This document shows positions 26,503 through 36,089 of a DNA stretch of 64,000 bases, one piece after another. Under the pieces are notes generated by a model that had not been told where the DNA came from, searched no databases, and saw only the letters and a list, made by a program, of their open reading frames with translations. The position numbers were made by a program, and so were the translations under genes. Each line of letters opens with the position of its first letter. The stretch's first letter is position 1. This DNA is from Gimesia chilikensis (GTDB lineage Bacteria > Planctomycetota > Planctomycetia > Planctomycetales > Planctomycetaceae), in the NCBI RefSeq assembly GCF_008329715.1, contig NZ_VTSR01000008.1:62001-126000 (forward strand). The letters are read 5' to 3'.

Positions 26503-29500
26503 CTACTGAGGCGCCGCTGCAGGTTTCGGCGCGACTACCGGCGGTTCTTCAAAACTCAACCGGATCTGGAATGGTTCGATCAGAATATCTTTCTGCTCCA
26601 GATCGGGTACGACCCAGGTTCGCAGACGATTGCTGCTCGTCGTCTCTTTAAGTACCTGCGAACCATCCCGCAGATCGATGACCTCCAGATCTACCTGATT
26701 TCCCGAAGAAGTTGAAATACCCATAACGCGACGGATGCCAAACGTCATCACCGGCAAATCGAAGAACTGCGTGAAATCGATCCCCTGTGCCTCGAGCATC
26801 CGGGACCACATCAGCTCTCCCGTTTCACGATCGATGGAATACAACATCCCGTTGAACAGGAGAGACGTCATGCTCAAAGGGCGATACGTTACTCTGCTCT
26901 TTACGACATAAGGTAGACTGACAAACACCAGGTACTGCTTTTTGTTCTCCAGCAGCAGCACACGCATCACATTGGGTGCAGCCTGGCCTTTGACTTCGAC
27001 CTTCTGCTCGCCAGTCCGCAGGTCTCGTATGGAAATCGTTCCATCCGCTGCCACCATGGCGATCTCATAATTCTGCCCCAGCGTATAATTCGTATCTTTG
27101 TTGATCTCGAAACTCCAGACCACTTCATCGCTGACCAGGTCCCGCAATTCAAGTCGACGCGTATCATCGGCGGGTGGTCCCAGTGTCAGCAGATAGCGTT
27201 CAAAGGCAAAAATCGCCGAGTGACCTGGCTTCAGTTTGAAAGCATTGACCGATTCTCCATTCTGACCACTGCGGACCACGTACCGCGGCTCGGTCCGGCT
27301 CTGAGAAGTCATCAGAATCACATGCTCCGCATTGCCAAAATGCCAGCTGTTGTTGGGCAGTCCCTGACGTTTCCAGAGAATTTCCCCAGTCAGCAGATCG
27401 GCTGCGATTAATTCGCTTCCCAGTTGATAGCAGAGGAATTCAGAATTGATTGTACCAATGCGTCCCAGTTGTTCGCGATCCGAATTCCGCGTGACATATT
27501 CACGCAGCACCGGCGCCAAACCACTGCGTTCAATGGAAATGTAATCACGCAGACTCGGCGGACCGGCGATCATCCTCTGTTTCCAGAGCAGGGTTGGCTG
27601 ACCATCGGTTTTCCGATTGATGGTATCCAGCACAAAAAACTCGGCCCCAAAATTCACGACCAGATAATTTTCGAACACGCGGGCCGAGAAGAAAGGCTGT
27701 TGCGGAACTTCGATCCCGGCTTCCGCCAGTGAGAAGGTCCACAGCGGCTTCCCTGCACCGTCAAATGCCAGCAGCTGTTCTTTCGCCGGCCCCACTTCCA
27801 GCCGATGATTTTCGAATAAAGGATTCGTCAGCCCGATAATTTCCACCGGCAGCGATGTGTTTTGCCCTTTGGACTGCTCATCGCGATAAACCTGGGCTGG
27901 ATAGCCAGGCCAGACTGAACTGGAACGTGACTGTTTCTGAAACTCCGGATCTGACTGCCAGGACTCCGCCACCTGTTGACCCGATTTTCCATCCAGACAG
28001 ATGACATCGGGCCACTTTGTTTTCAGCTCCTGCAACAACTCCTCTGCCTGAGCATACTGATTGAGTGACACATAGATCTCAGCCAGTCTAGCCGTGGCGA
28101 AGGCGGCACTCACAGGCTGAGCCGAGTTGCGCAACTGTTCAAGCTGCTGCATCAGCTGCCGACGCAAGACCGACTGCTTTCCCGGAGATGCTGTTTTCAG
28201 CTCTTGCGTCAGCCGCTCAACCAGCAGCATTCGCGCCTGACGGGTCGCCGGCAGATTGCCACAGCACTTGAGGAATCGCTGCAGTTCATCCTGACCGGCA
28301 GAGGCCAGGTGGTTCGTATAATAGCTGGAGAAGAACGCATCGATTTCCTGACGTTGCTCTTCATTCGCCCGTACCATCAACAGTTCCAGCTGCGAACGAA
28401 TCCAGCGATCGGTGCGAACAAAAGCGCCTCCTTTGGCAGTCTCGGTAGAAAACAGATTCTTCAATTCCGAGAGCTTCAGGTAGTTCTCCAGAGCCGCTTT
28501 CAGATTTCCCTTGGACTGGTAATTCGTTGCCAGGATCTGGAAGAAACGACGCTGTTGATTTTCATCAACGAGCAATGGTTCAATTTTACTGATCTGACTC
28601 TCATACTGAATGAAGTCATGATCGAGACTTTCCAGCATCATGTCTGCATACAGTCGCCGCGCACGGATGGTGGGTTGGATCTCAATCGACCGCTCAATTT
28701 TCGCCAGGGCCTGCTTCACATTTCCAGAGTAAAGATACAACTCACCCCGCAAGAGTTCCGCCTCTGCCTGTTTCGCTGGCTGATCGGACTGACTGGCCAG
28801 GCGAATCTGTTCAATAATCGACGCCGCCGATCGAAACCCGACGACTTCGGTCTCATTCTGAGCGACCAGCATCCCGCTCCCGGCTGAAAGATTTCCCACC
28901 AGCGTGTCAGTCTCGACCCGCGTCCGGGCCAGAATCAGACCATCGTCCAGGCGGATACTCAGGATCTCTCCTGTATCCACAGGTAGAAAATATGTATCCC
29001 GCACCACGATGCCCCTTCCGCTGGGGGCTGGAATCTTCTGAGCTTTCGGCCAGGCCGGACTTCCATCACTTAACTTGAGTGCCTCAATTGAACCCGGTCC
29101 AACCAGCAGGATATTCCCATCCTGTACCGAGGCAATAAACAGGTATTCCTGCCGCGGTCGCGACCAGATCAGTCGACCATCAAACAGATCCAGGCACTTC
29201 AGGTTCTGTCCCGTACGTGACTCTAACAGGACCCGGTCACCCACGATCAAGGGCGTGAATTCCGCCCAGCCTTCGGCGTTCTCGTTCGCATCACGGCTGA
29301 AGGCAGCATAAGAGGTAATCGCATTTCGGCGTGGCTCCACATTTCTCCAGAGCAGTTGACGTGTTACGGCGTTGATCCCCACCGTACACCCCGAACCGGT
29401 CGGACAGACCAGAACGCCATGGGCCAGCGACGGACTCAATCCCATGCGGCGACGGATATGATCCAGCGGGCGACGATCCGTTGTATAATCACGGGCGATC

Positions 29501-31086
29501 GGATACTCGCTGCGAAACAGCGACTGCGTCCAGAGCGTTTTACCGGTCTGCGGATCCAGCACCAGCAGACGAAACTCGCGGCCCTCTTCGGCCAGAGCAT
29601 ACAGCTTGCCATTCAGGGGTAACGGCGGCCCGAGGAAGTAGTGCCCCGAATAATTAATCGGGTTCTGCAACCGGGGACCTCCCAGTTCCCAGACGAACTT
29701 ACCCGTGGCCACTTCAAAGGCCATCAGACGGTTGTAGGAGTTGGGTGAGAGCACGCTCTCCTGGTCTTCCCGACTGAAGTGATAGAAACCGCCGATAAAG
29801 CCAACGTTTTCCACGCTGAATACCAGCTTGCCATCTGAGCTTAAATGGCCGACCGTGTAATCCTGCCAGGCTCGCTGCGTCAGATACTTCTGTAACGGGG
29901 TCTGGGGCGTACCCAGAAATTCCTCATCGGAATTCTGCGGATCCTTCAGCATCTCGCGGAACAACGCATCCGAAACCGTCGTCTCCCACTTCAGTTTGCC
30001 GGACCGCAGGTCCAAGCCCTTCAGGTTATTGTGCGTTCTCACGACAACAGTGTCGCCCGCCACAATCGGACTGGCAGCAGGTAATACCCCCGACAGATGC
30101 TTGCGACGGAAGTCACCCAGTTTCTGCAGGATCGCTTCCAGGGGAGGCAGATTTGGATTGTTCTGTAAGAATGGATCGCGGATCGTGGAAAACTGCCACT
30201 CCGGTTTCGAGGAAGGGACGGCGAACTCTGCGGAAGCGATTCGCTCTGCATTTCCGCGATAGAGAGTCCAGTCAGACTGTTCCCGGGCTCCCTTCAGATC
30301 CAGCGTTCCCACCATTTGGGATAACCACGCGACAGGGTTCTGCCCTTCCTGGAACAACGCGACCTTTTTGCCATTCGGAAAGACATAGTCTGCACCGTTG
30401 GTCTCACGAGCCAGCTTCATCAGCGACTGGCGGCTTTTTCCGAGGTTCCCCAGATGGTACCAGGCGACCGCCAGCTTGAACGTCAGATGTGGTTCCTTCT
30501 CAGTGGCCAGATCATGCCGTTCGCTGAGCGATTCCCACAACTGCGCTGCAGCCGGTAAATCACCCCGCTCGTAGTAATAAGAACCCAGAGTGTAAGCAGC
30601 CTCGGCTCCCGCCTGGGTATGAAAGAATCGTCTAACGACTTCGCGGAGGAGGTCCTGGTTGTCCTGTTCCCGTGCTTCGCGCAGCATCTGCTCAGCGGTG
30701 GGACCGTACTGCACCGAATAGTATTTTTTCCCGTCCGGAGGTAACGCCGCCAGTTGATCCTCGGCAGCCCGTTTCAGGCTGTGAAAGCCCACGCCACGAT
30801 CAATGGCCACAAAATCTTCCGGGGCATCCAGAATCGCCTGCAACTCCGGAATTCCAGCAGAATAATTCTTCTCATCGATCAGCTGGCGGGCATCCTGATA
30901 GCGTTTCGAAAACTGACGGCTCGCAGGAAACAACTCCAGTTGATCGCGGCCATTGGGCCACGCATCCAGGGACTCCTGCCCGAAACAGAAATCGGGCAGC
31001 AGTAAGCTCAGAATCAGCATGCCCCCATACAGGAAACAGCGGGTGCGTTCTGGAAGTAATCTGGTAGCGTCTGATGCAAACAACAT
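26503..31086 (-). CDS. Very large secreted TPR and PQQ-like beta-propeller protein
   Basis: About 1527 residues from the ATG at 31084-31086; the frame extends 30 codons further to 31176 but the later ATG opens a signal sequence (FLYGGMLILSLLLPDFCFGQ). After it come TPR-like helical repeats (SYYYERGDLPAAAQLW, VAWYHLGNLGKSRQSL), a first PQQ-type propeller with WXXXG blades (GKLKWETTVSD, GKFVWELGG, GKTLWTQSL, GRLIWSRP), a central helical TPR region (about 780-1050) and a second set of blades (GEILWKRQGL, GELMWSRML). It ends in a Pro/Ala tail. Such proteins are planctomycete-typical; a PQQ cofactor is not implied. It closes an exported-protein cluster whose other members are redox proteins. Confidence 0.88.
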   Translation of the reverse strand: MLFASDATRLLPERTRCFLYGGMLILSLLLPDFCFGQESLDAWPNGRDQLELFPASRQFSKRYQDARQLIDEKNYSAGIPELQAILDAPEDFVAIDRGVGFHSLKRAAEDQLAALPPDGKKYYSVQYGPTAEQMLREAREQDNQDLLREVVRRFFHTQAGAEAAYTLGSYYYERGDLPAAAQLWESLSERHDLATEKEPHLTFKLAVAWYHLGNLGKSRQSLMKLARETNGADYVFPNGKKVALFQEGQNPVAWLSQMVGTLDLKGAREQSDWTLYRGNAERIASAEFAVPSSKPEWQFSTIRDPFLQNNPNLPPLEAILQKLGDFRRKHLSGVLPAASPIVAGDTVVVRTHNNLKGLDLRSGKLKWETTVSDALFREMLKDPQNSDEEFLGTPQTPLQKYLTQRAWQDYTVGHLSSDGKLVFSVENVGFIGGFYHFSREDQESVLSPNSYNRLMAFEVATGKFVWELGGPRLQNPINYSGHYFLGPPLPLNGKLYALAEEGREFRLLVLDPQTGKTLWTQSLFRSEYPIARDYTTDRRPLDHIRRRMGLSPSLAHGVLVCPTGSGCTVGINAVTRQLLWRNVEPRRNAITSYAAFSRDANENAEGWAEFTPLIVGDRVLLESRTGQNLKCLDLFDGRLIWSRPRQEYLFIASVQDGNILLVGPGSIEALKLSDGSPAWPKAQKIPAPSGRGIVVRDTYFLPVDTGEILSIRLDDGLILARTRVETDTLVGNLSAGSGMLVAQNETEVVGFRSAASIIEQIRLASQSDQPAKQAEAELLRGELYLYSGNVKQALAKIERSIEIQPTIRARRLYADMMLESLDHDFIQYESQISKIEPLLVDENQQRRFFQILATNYQSKGNLKAALENYLKLSELKNLFSTETAKGGAFVRTDRWIRSQLELLMVRANEEQRQEIDAFFSSYYTNHLASAGQDELQRFLKCCGNLPATRQARMLLVERLTQELKTASPGKQSVLRRQLMQQLEQLRNSAQPVSAAFATARLAEIYVSLNQYAQAEELLQELKTKWPDVICLDGKSGQQVAESWQSDPEFQKQSRSSSVWPGYPAQVYRDEQSKGQNTSLPVEIIGLTNPLFENHRLEVGPAKEQLLAFDGAGKPLWTFSLAEAGIEVPQQPFFSARVFENYLVVNFGAEFFVLDTINRKTDGQPTLLWKQRMIAGPPSLRDYISIERSGLAPVLREYVTRNSDREQLGRIGTINSEFLCYQLGSELIAADLLTGEILWKRQGLPNNSWHFGNAEHVILMTSQSRTEPRYVVRSGQNGESVNAFKLKPGHSAIFAFERYLLTLGPPADDTRRLELRDLVSDEVVWSFEINKDTNYTLGQNYEIAMVAADGTISIRDLRTGEQKVEVKGQAAPNVMRVLLLENKKQYLVFVSLPYVVKSRVTYRPLSMTSLLFNGMLYSIDRETGELMWSRMLEAQGIDFTQFFDLPVMTFGIRRVMGISTSSGNQVDLEVIDLRDGSQVLKETTSSNRLRTWVVPDLEQKDILIEPFQIRLSFEEPPVVAPKPAAAPQ

Positions 31087-31192
31087 AGGCAAAAGCGGTG
31101 TTTCCACGTCCTGTCTAAATAAAATAACTTTGAAATTCGAGCGAGTTTCGAATCTCCTGGCCCTGACCGGACTCACATCCCCGGCAACAGAA

Positions 31193-31900
31193 CTAATTCA
31201 CCATCAAGCGGGTGTCTTCGACGACTTCCTGAATGCCCGATTGATCCAGCTCCCCGGTACGGAATGCCCGGTTCGCTTTGACAACGCCCTCCCAGAGCAT
31301 GACATTCACGGCAGCATCCTGCTTTACGTTATAACCCAGCGGGCTGTCAGTACCTTCATACACTGTCAGCGGTACATGTTGAATTTTCTTCTCGCTGGCG
31401 ATTTGTTTTAACTTCGATTTCTGCTCACCAGGATTCTCACTCAGCAGCACGACGAATGCAGCCAGCTTGTCATCTTTGTGAGCGGCCACCTCTTGATCGA
31501 TCTGCTGAATCAGAGTCTCGGTCTCTGGTCCCAGTTCCCGCACGAAAATTCCCACCACGGGGCGTTCCCCATACAGACAACGGTAGCAGAGTGTCTTTCC
31601 CTCATTGGGACCCGTGACATCTTCCACTTCAAACGGCATCGGGATCTCTCCGACTTCCATTCCCGACTGGAAGGAAACCGTCTCGGTCTGACTCATGTCA
31701 GGTTTCGAGGATGCTGATCCCGGGAGAGGCGCTGCTTCCCCCAGTTCGGCTTCCGGTTTGGTGACCGGCATTTCGGTAGAGGCATCCGTTACCGTCTCAT
31801 TAGACGTTTCCGCTTTCCCACATCCTGCCAGCGTCATCGCAGCCAGCAGAAGCATAGCGGCGGAGACAGACAGGATTTGATTCAAACGGTTACGGCTCAT
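31193..31900 (-). CDS. Lipoprotein with thioredoxin-like CxxC domain
   Basis: A 235-residue lipoprotein. The ATG at 31898-31900 follows AGGGAG and opens MSRNRLNQILSVSAAMLLLA, ending in the lipobox LAGC. After a Thr/Glu/Pro linker comes a domain of about 140 residues with a CxxC motif (TLCYRC) at the start of a VVGIFVREL strand and a VNVMLWEGV strand near the end, a layout like thioredoxin-fold proteins, though the usual cis-Pro is only suggestive (QHVPLTVYE). It lies between the large PQQ protein and an exported peroxiredoxin on the same strand. A role in envelope thiol or peroxide chemistry is inference. Confidence 0.75.
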   Translation of the reverse strand: MSRNRLNQILSVSAAMLLLAAMTLAGCGKAETSNETVTDASTEMPVTKPEAELGEAAPLPGSASSKPDMSQTETVSFQSGMEVGEIPMPFEVEDVTGPNEGKTLCYRCLYGERPVVGIFVRELGPETETLIQQIDQEVAAHKDDKLAAFVVLLSENPGEQKSKLKQIASEKKIQHVPLTVYEGTDSPLGYNVKQDAAVNVMLWEGVVKANRAFRTGELDQSGIQEVVEDTRLMVN

Positions 31901-32060
31901 GGGCTTGTCTCCCTGGTAACAAACAAAAAACAACTCACCCGCACCGCCAATTGTATGCCCTCAGCCGGTTGACTGTCGAGTACGAATGACGATTTTTACG
32001 GGTGAGTGAACGCTTCTGAACCGTAGTTTTCGGCCCAAAGAACGGTTTTAGGAGCAGGAA

Positions 32061-32663
32061 CTACTTCAGTTCGTTGACTTTCTTCAGGATGGCTTTGCTG
32101 TCATCAGCAGCTTTGACCTTGGTGTTCTTCATGGCAACCTTACCGTCTTTGTCGATCACAAAAGTCCAGCGGGCTGCTGTTACACCACGGGTCAGCTTCT
32201 CCTTTTTCCCGTCGATGGTCCGCTCAATCGTGGAACCGGGACGCAGGGGAACGCCAAACTTCTTGGCCACACTGCCATCTTCATCTGCCAGCAGCGTGAA
32301 GTTCAGATCATACTCTTTTTTGAACAACTGATGATTCCGTACTGAATCACCACTGACACCCACGACTTCTACGTCTTTCCCCTGCAACTTCTTCATGTCA
32401 TCTCGGAATCCACAGGCCTGCTTGGTGCAGCCACCGGTCATGTCGGCAGGGTAGAAGTAGACCACCAGAATTTTCTTGCCAATATAATCAGTCGACTTCC
32501 AGCCTTTGCCCGCGTCATCTGTAGCTGTGAAAGCAGGAGCCGCATCGCCGACTTCCACTTTTCCGGGAGGTGCATTCACCTGCCCCTGGGCACTGGCAGA
32601 CAAACCACACAGACAAACCAGACTCAACAGGGAGCCGAGGATATTACGATACGATACCTTCAT
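32061..32663 (-). CDS. Exported BCP/PrxQ-type peroxiredoxin
   Basis: A 200-residue thiol peroxidase. The ATG at 32661-32663 follows AAGGTG and starts a signal peptide (MKVSYRNILGSLLSLVCLCG, cut near SAQGQ). The peroxiredoxin domain starts VEVGDAAPAFTATDDAG; the active site YFYPADMTGGCTKQACGFRD has the peroxidatic Cys and the second Cys five residues later, as in bacterioferritin comigratory proteins. Most BCPs are cytoplasmic, so export is notable. An in-frame extension to 32759 overlaps the neighbouring gene and is rejected. The PQQ-like gene upstream ends 58 bases before it, so co-transcription is likely. Confidence 0.92.
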   Translation of the reverse strand: MKVSYRNILGSLLSLVCLCGLSASAQGQVNAPPGKVEVGDAAPAFTATDDAGKGWKSTDYIGKKILVVYFYPADMTGGCTKQACGFRDDMKKLQGKDVEVVGVSGDSVRNHQLFKKEYDLNFTLLADEDGSVAKKFGVPLRPGSTIERTIDGKKEKLTRGVTAARWTFVIDKDGKVAMKNTKVKAADDSKAILKKVNELK

Positions 32664-32721
32664 GTCATTCACCTTGTTTAAAATTAGAATTGGAGTTGGA
32701 GCTACATTACATCTTACATTT

Positions 32722-34896
32722 TCAACGTGCCTGCGTCTTCGCTGCAGACAGATTCTCATTCTCTTTTCGTGATCCAGGGACGATGCCGTGATTCTGAAAT
32801 GCGGTCACTTTTCGGGGCTGCGCGATCAACAGCTGATCCCCCGCGATTACCAGGTTCCCTCCCGTTTCTCCCTGTAAGGCTTGCAACGGGATTCTCTGTT
32901 TGAGCATGCCTCGTTCAATGTCTACGACGAGCAATTCATCCCTCAAAGGCCAGTATACGTTCTCTCCAGCGAGCAGTCCTCGCCCATAGCCGAAACCCTC
33001 CGGATCGAGATAGCCGGCCTTCCAGCGCAACGCCCCACTTGTCCGATCGATGCCATACAGTTGATTCCCGCTGACCACCAGGGTCCGCGCTGTGACTCCC
33101 AGCAGGTTTCGAATCTGTGCCGGCCATTCCCGCTCCCAGAGCAAAAGTCCCGAAGACGCATCGAAGGCCATGAGGGTTTTTGTATCCTGGGGAGCAACGA
33201 ACAAAATTCCCTGGTCATACAGGCAAGGGACCAGACCACTCGCCATGTGATCGCTCAATTCCCGCCGGGAAACATCGTCTGCGGAAGGATAAGTCACGAC
33301 CCAGTTGAGTTTCCCATCCTGTGTATTCAGTGATGCGATCGCTCCCATATCCGTTGAGAGATACAGTTGCCCCTCTGCGAGTGTCAGCAGCAGATGGGTG
33401 ATGTAGTTCACACCTTCTTCAATGTTCCTCAGTGCCAGGCAGACTTTCTGATTCCACAGCATCTCCCCGGTCTCGGTAGAGAAACAGGCGACATTCGTCT
33501 GCACTTCGGGAAAACCCCGGTGCAACACGACGTAGAAACGATCGCCGACAACAACAGGCGCCCCTTCAAACGACCAGACAAAATTCTGCTCGCGCAACTC
33601 GGCGGAAGAAATCTTCCAGAGCATTTTGCCTTCGCCCTCGTCCAGGTCCAGGCAAACCAGTTCCGAAAACAGTCCCAGCCGCTCATCTTTCGCCACGGAA
33701 GTAACCGGCGATCCCATGCGAGCGTATAACCGTCCGTCGGCTACAGTCATCGTAAACCGGGGGACTCCCACGACGGAACGAAACGGCAGTCTGACGGCCC
33801 CCTGTAGAACGGAAGGATATATAATGGGACTTGCCTGAGGATCCGCGTCGGACCAGGCGGGTGTTCCCGTCTTCCAGTTGAGTGCATAAATGCGCTCTGA
33901 GTCATTAATAAAAACATGCTCCCCATGTACGACAGGGAAGAGTCCCGGCGGCACGCGTTGACCAAAGGCAGGTTTCCGCGTGTATTCCTGACTCCAGACC
34001 AGAGGCACACGAAACGACCAGGCTGCTGCTCCGACGTTCAGAGCATGTCCGGCCCGGAAATTACGGGTCTGGTGTCCGGCAAAGGTCTGCATTTCGTCTT
34101 GATCATGCGCCAGTGAGACCTGACCGCGATCTGAGAGAATTCCTGTAAGTTGGTCTGCCAGGTTCCCCTGCTTACCGGCGAGTGAGCCTTCCGCATCGGG
34201 ATACCGCTCGCGAAACACAGCCAGTTCCGCTTCGGCCTGTTTGAAATTTCCCTCGAACAGACTGACCAGAATCAGACGCGCCAGAATCGGCGGCACAGAT
34301 AAATCGGAATCGGGATAGTAGAAGAGTCCGGTATCACTGCGCGCTGTAGATCCCGGTTCAGGCGGTAGCAGTTTCCGCCAGTAATCCCGCGCCTGTCCCA
34401 GTTCACCGCGTTCCCAGGAGATTTCGCCGAGGCGATACAGGGCATCGTCGCCGTAACTGCTCATCAGTGCCTGATCGACAATCTGCAACAGCGGGCCGAC
34501 TGACGATTCCGCTTCCGCCTCTTCCAGCCACCTGCGGGCTCGGGGATCAACCTTTTCCCGGTAAATCTGAATCGCTTCCGGGGGAAATCCTGCGAGCAGG
34601 TTCTGACAGTAAGTCGCCACTCGCAGATAGCGTCCCGGGGATTCAGGATAAAGCGTGTTGCCGTATTCCTGGGAGATCTGGATCAGACTGTTGATCGCGT
34701 CTTCCCATTGCGCGCCTGCCAGAAAATCCTGCACGGAGCCCATCTTCTTGAGCACCGCATTATTCACATCCAGGGAGACCGATTCGCGGAATTGATCGGC
34801 GGCTGCCTGTGACTCTGTCTGAGCCAGGCTGATCTCTGTCGAGAAAAAGATCGCTCCCAGCACCAGCAGAGCGATGCAACCGCACGGTTTATGCAT
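32722..34896 (-). CDS. Secreted PQQ-like beta-propeller protein
   Basis: A 724-residue exported protein: signal peptide to about residue 26 (IALLVLGAIFFSTEISLAQ), a helical TPR-like region to about 260 (DDALYRLGEISWERGELGQARDYW), then a beta-propeller of PQQ-type repeats (NWKTGTPAWSD, GEGKMLWKISS, TGEMLWNQKV, DGKLNWVVTY, SGLLLWEREW, SGALRWKAGYL). It shares the TPR-then-propeller plan with the 1.5-thousand-residue protein downstream. The two flank the CxxC lipoprotein and the peroxiredoxin, so the block probably works together at the envelope (inference). Confidence 0.88.
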   Translation of the reverse strand: MHKPCGCIALLVLGAIFFSTEISLAQTESQAAADQFRESVSLDVNNAVLKKMGSVQDFLAGAQWEDAINSLIQISQEYGNTLYPESPGRYLRVATYCQNLLAGFPPEAIQIYREKVDPRARRWLEEAEAESSVGPLLQIVDQALMSSYGDDALYRLGEISWERGELGQARDYWRKLLPPEPGSTARSDTGLFYYPDSDLSVPPILARLILVSLFEGNFKQAEAELAVFRERYPDAEGSLAGKQGNLADQLTGILSDRGQVSLAHDQDEMQTFAGHQTRNFRAGHALNVGAAAWSFRVPLVWSQEYTRKPAFGQRVPPGLFPVVHGEHVFINDSERIYALNWKTGTPAWSDADPQASPIIYPSVLQGAVRLPFRSVVGVPRFTMTVADGRLYARMGSPVTSVAKDERLGLFSELVCLDLDEGEGKMLWKISSAELREQNFVWSFEGAPVVVGDRFYVVLHRGFPEVQTNVACFSTETGEMLWNQKVCLALRNIEEGVNYITHLLLTLAEGQLYLSTDMGAIASLNTQDGKLNWVVTYPSADDVSRRELSDHMASGLVPCLYDQGILFVAPQDTKTLMAFDASSGLLLWEREWPAQIRNLLGVTARTLVVSGNQLYGIDRTSGALRWKAGYLDPEGFGYGRGLLAGENVYWPLRDELLVVDIERGMLKQRIPLQALQGETGGNLVIAGDQLLIAQPRKVTAFQNHGIVPGSRKENENLSAAKTQAR

Positions 34897-34940
34897 GGCG
34901 AAAACGACCCCACATCATTCAGCAACAGATCTAAGGGCAT

Positions 34941-34971
34941 TAAAAAGGACACGCCCAATCGGACGTGCCCT
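34941..34971 (-). terminator. Terminator of the cupredoxin gene
   Basis: A 10-bp stem with G-U pairs (AGGGCACG side against CGTGTCCT), 4-base loop GATT, then TTTTTA on the minus strand, 30 bases after the stop at 35002. Confidence 0.75.
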
Positions 34972-35001
34972 GTCTGTACGTTTCTCTGATGTTACAGAGG
35001 A

Positions 35002-35775
35002 TTACTCGAAATCAGATGCTTTGTATTTGATCTCGCCCAGGTCGAGGGTTTCCCCGTCCTTGACGTTCACATTGAAGCTACGATCCAGGTAACCTTTCTT
35101 TTCATGCCAGATCCGGAAAGTCTGCTTACCGGCGGGCAGATTCTTGATGGTGAATTTTCCATCTGCATCAGATACCACAGCGTAAGGATGATCTACCACG
35201 AACCAGTAAGCGGTCATCCAGGGATGAATGTCGCACTTAACCTGCATCGGCAGAATTTCAGGAATCGGGTTGGAAACTTCTTTTCCTTCACGATCTTTGG
35301 GAGCCAGGATGAAGTTCACAGCCTGGTTTTTGATCGGGAAGGTATGGGTGTTGTGAGCGACGGGATCGTCTGATTTGACAATCACTTTCTGGTCGGTACG
35401 AACAATCAGAGCGTGAGGCTCGAAAGTACAACCTTTCTGGTCGAACACGACGGTCTTGTCTTTGGATTCCTTCAGATCGGGATGAATGTCTTTTGCCCGA
35501 CGCATGTAAAGGAAGATATTCTGGATGCCTTTGTTGTCAGGATTGACAACCAGATCATTTCCCAGATGAGTGTCAGCTGCACAAACGGCAGCATCCTTGA
35601 CGTTGGGATCGCCTTTCTTTCGCTGTACGGGACGCTCGGGGACAGGACCATCGAAGACAAACTTACCAGTGATCGAACCCCAGCCTTCTGCAGAAGCAGT
35701 AACAGGCGTGAAAAAATTCAGGCCAGAGATCAAAACAGCGGCGAGCAGAACCTGGCTAATATTTTTCTTTTGCAT
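35002..35775 (-). CDS. Exported plastocyanin-like cupredoxin
   Basis: A 257-residue exported protein (signal peptide to about residue 29, TASAEG). The type-1 copper ligand set is visible: His in DPVAHNTHTF, then C-D-I-H-P-W-M (Cys, His three later, Met six later), the C-x2-H-x2-M loop of small blue-copper proteins. An N-terminal GSITGKFVFDGPVP strand and a C-terminal carboxypeptidase-regulatory-like part (DADGKFTIKNLPAGKQTFRIWHEKKGY) surround it. It is probably an electron carrier or a copper-binding protein in the periplasm. It is transcribed alone, and a GTTTACC-G-GGTAAAC palindrome lies 122 bases upstream. Confidence 0.88.
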   Translation of the reverse strand: MQKKNISQVLLAAVLISGLNFFTPVTASAEGWGSITGKFVFDGPVPERPVQRKKGDPNVKDAAVCAADTHLGNDLVVNPDNKGIQNIFLYMRRAKDIHPDLKESKDKTVVFDQKGCTFEPHALIVRTDQKVIVKSDDPVAHNTHTFPIKNQAVNFILAPKDREGKEVSNPIPEILPMQVKCDIHPWMTAYWFVVDHPYAVVSDADGKFTIKNLPAGKQTFRIWHEKKGYLDRSFNVNVKDGETLDLGEIKYKASDFE

Positions 35776-36089
35776 AACTTAAACACCTCGTTTATTTGAA
35801 TTATGATTGAACAGACCAATGATGGAGGCAGGGATACGGTCACCACATTCAGTCTAAGCGGCCCGTCGTTTTGGTAGGTTTCTGGCAGGAATAGTTCGTT
35901 TACCGGGTAAACGGCCTGCATTGTGTGAAGTTACTCTCTTCTCAGGATGACAGAACGCAGAACCAAAATCAAGTATATCTGAAACGGGATTACAGCAAAT
36001 TTCGGGATCTCTGACGTGATTTAACCCGATATAGATTGGTTTTCCAATGGTTTGGAGCTGATTCTGCCCCTGACTCCGCGTTTACAGTC
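35776..36089. other. Intergenic region between lpxK and the cupredoxin gene
   Basis: These 314 bases contain the palindrome at 35898-35912 and the cupredoxin leader with AGG before its ATG. A CATAAT near 35810 could be a -10 box, but no good -35 partner was seen. No gene or terminator was found. Confidence 0.45.
35898..35912. promoter_or_regulatory. 7-1-7 palindrome upstream of the cupredoxin gene
   Basis: GTTTACC, G, GGTAAAC is perfect and extends to 17 bases with the flanking C and G. It sits 122 bases before the cupredoxin start. The form is that of a dimeric regulator site, but the regulator is unknown. Confidence 0.4.

Noticed and set aside
32664-32759. N-terminal extension of the peroxiredoxin
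   Set aside because: It would put 32 Arg-rich residues before a good signal peptide and overlap the neighbouring gene; the later ATG has AAGGTG.
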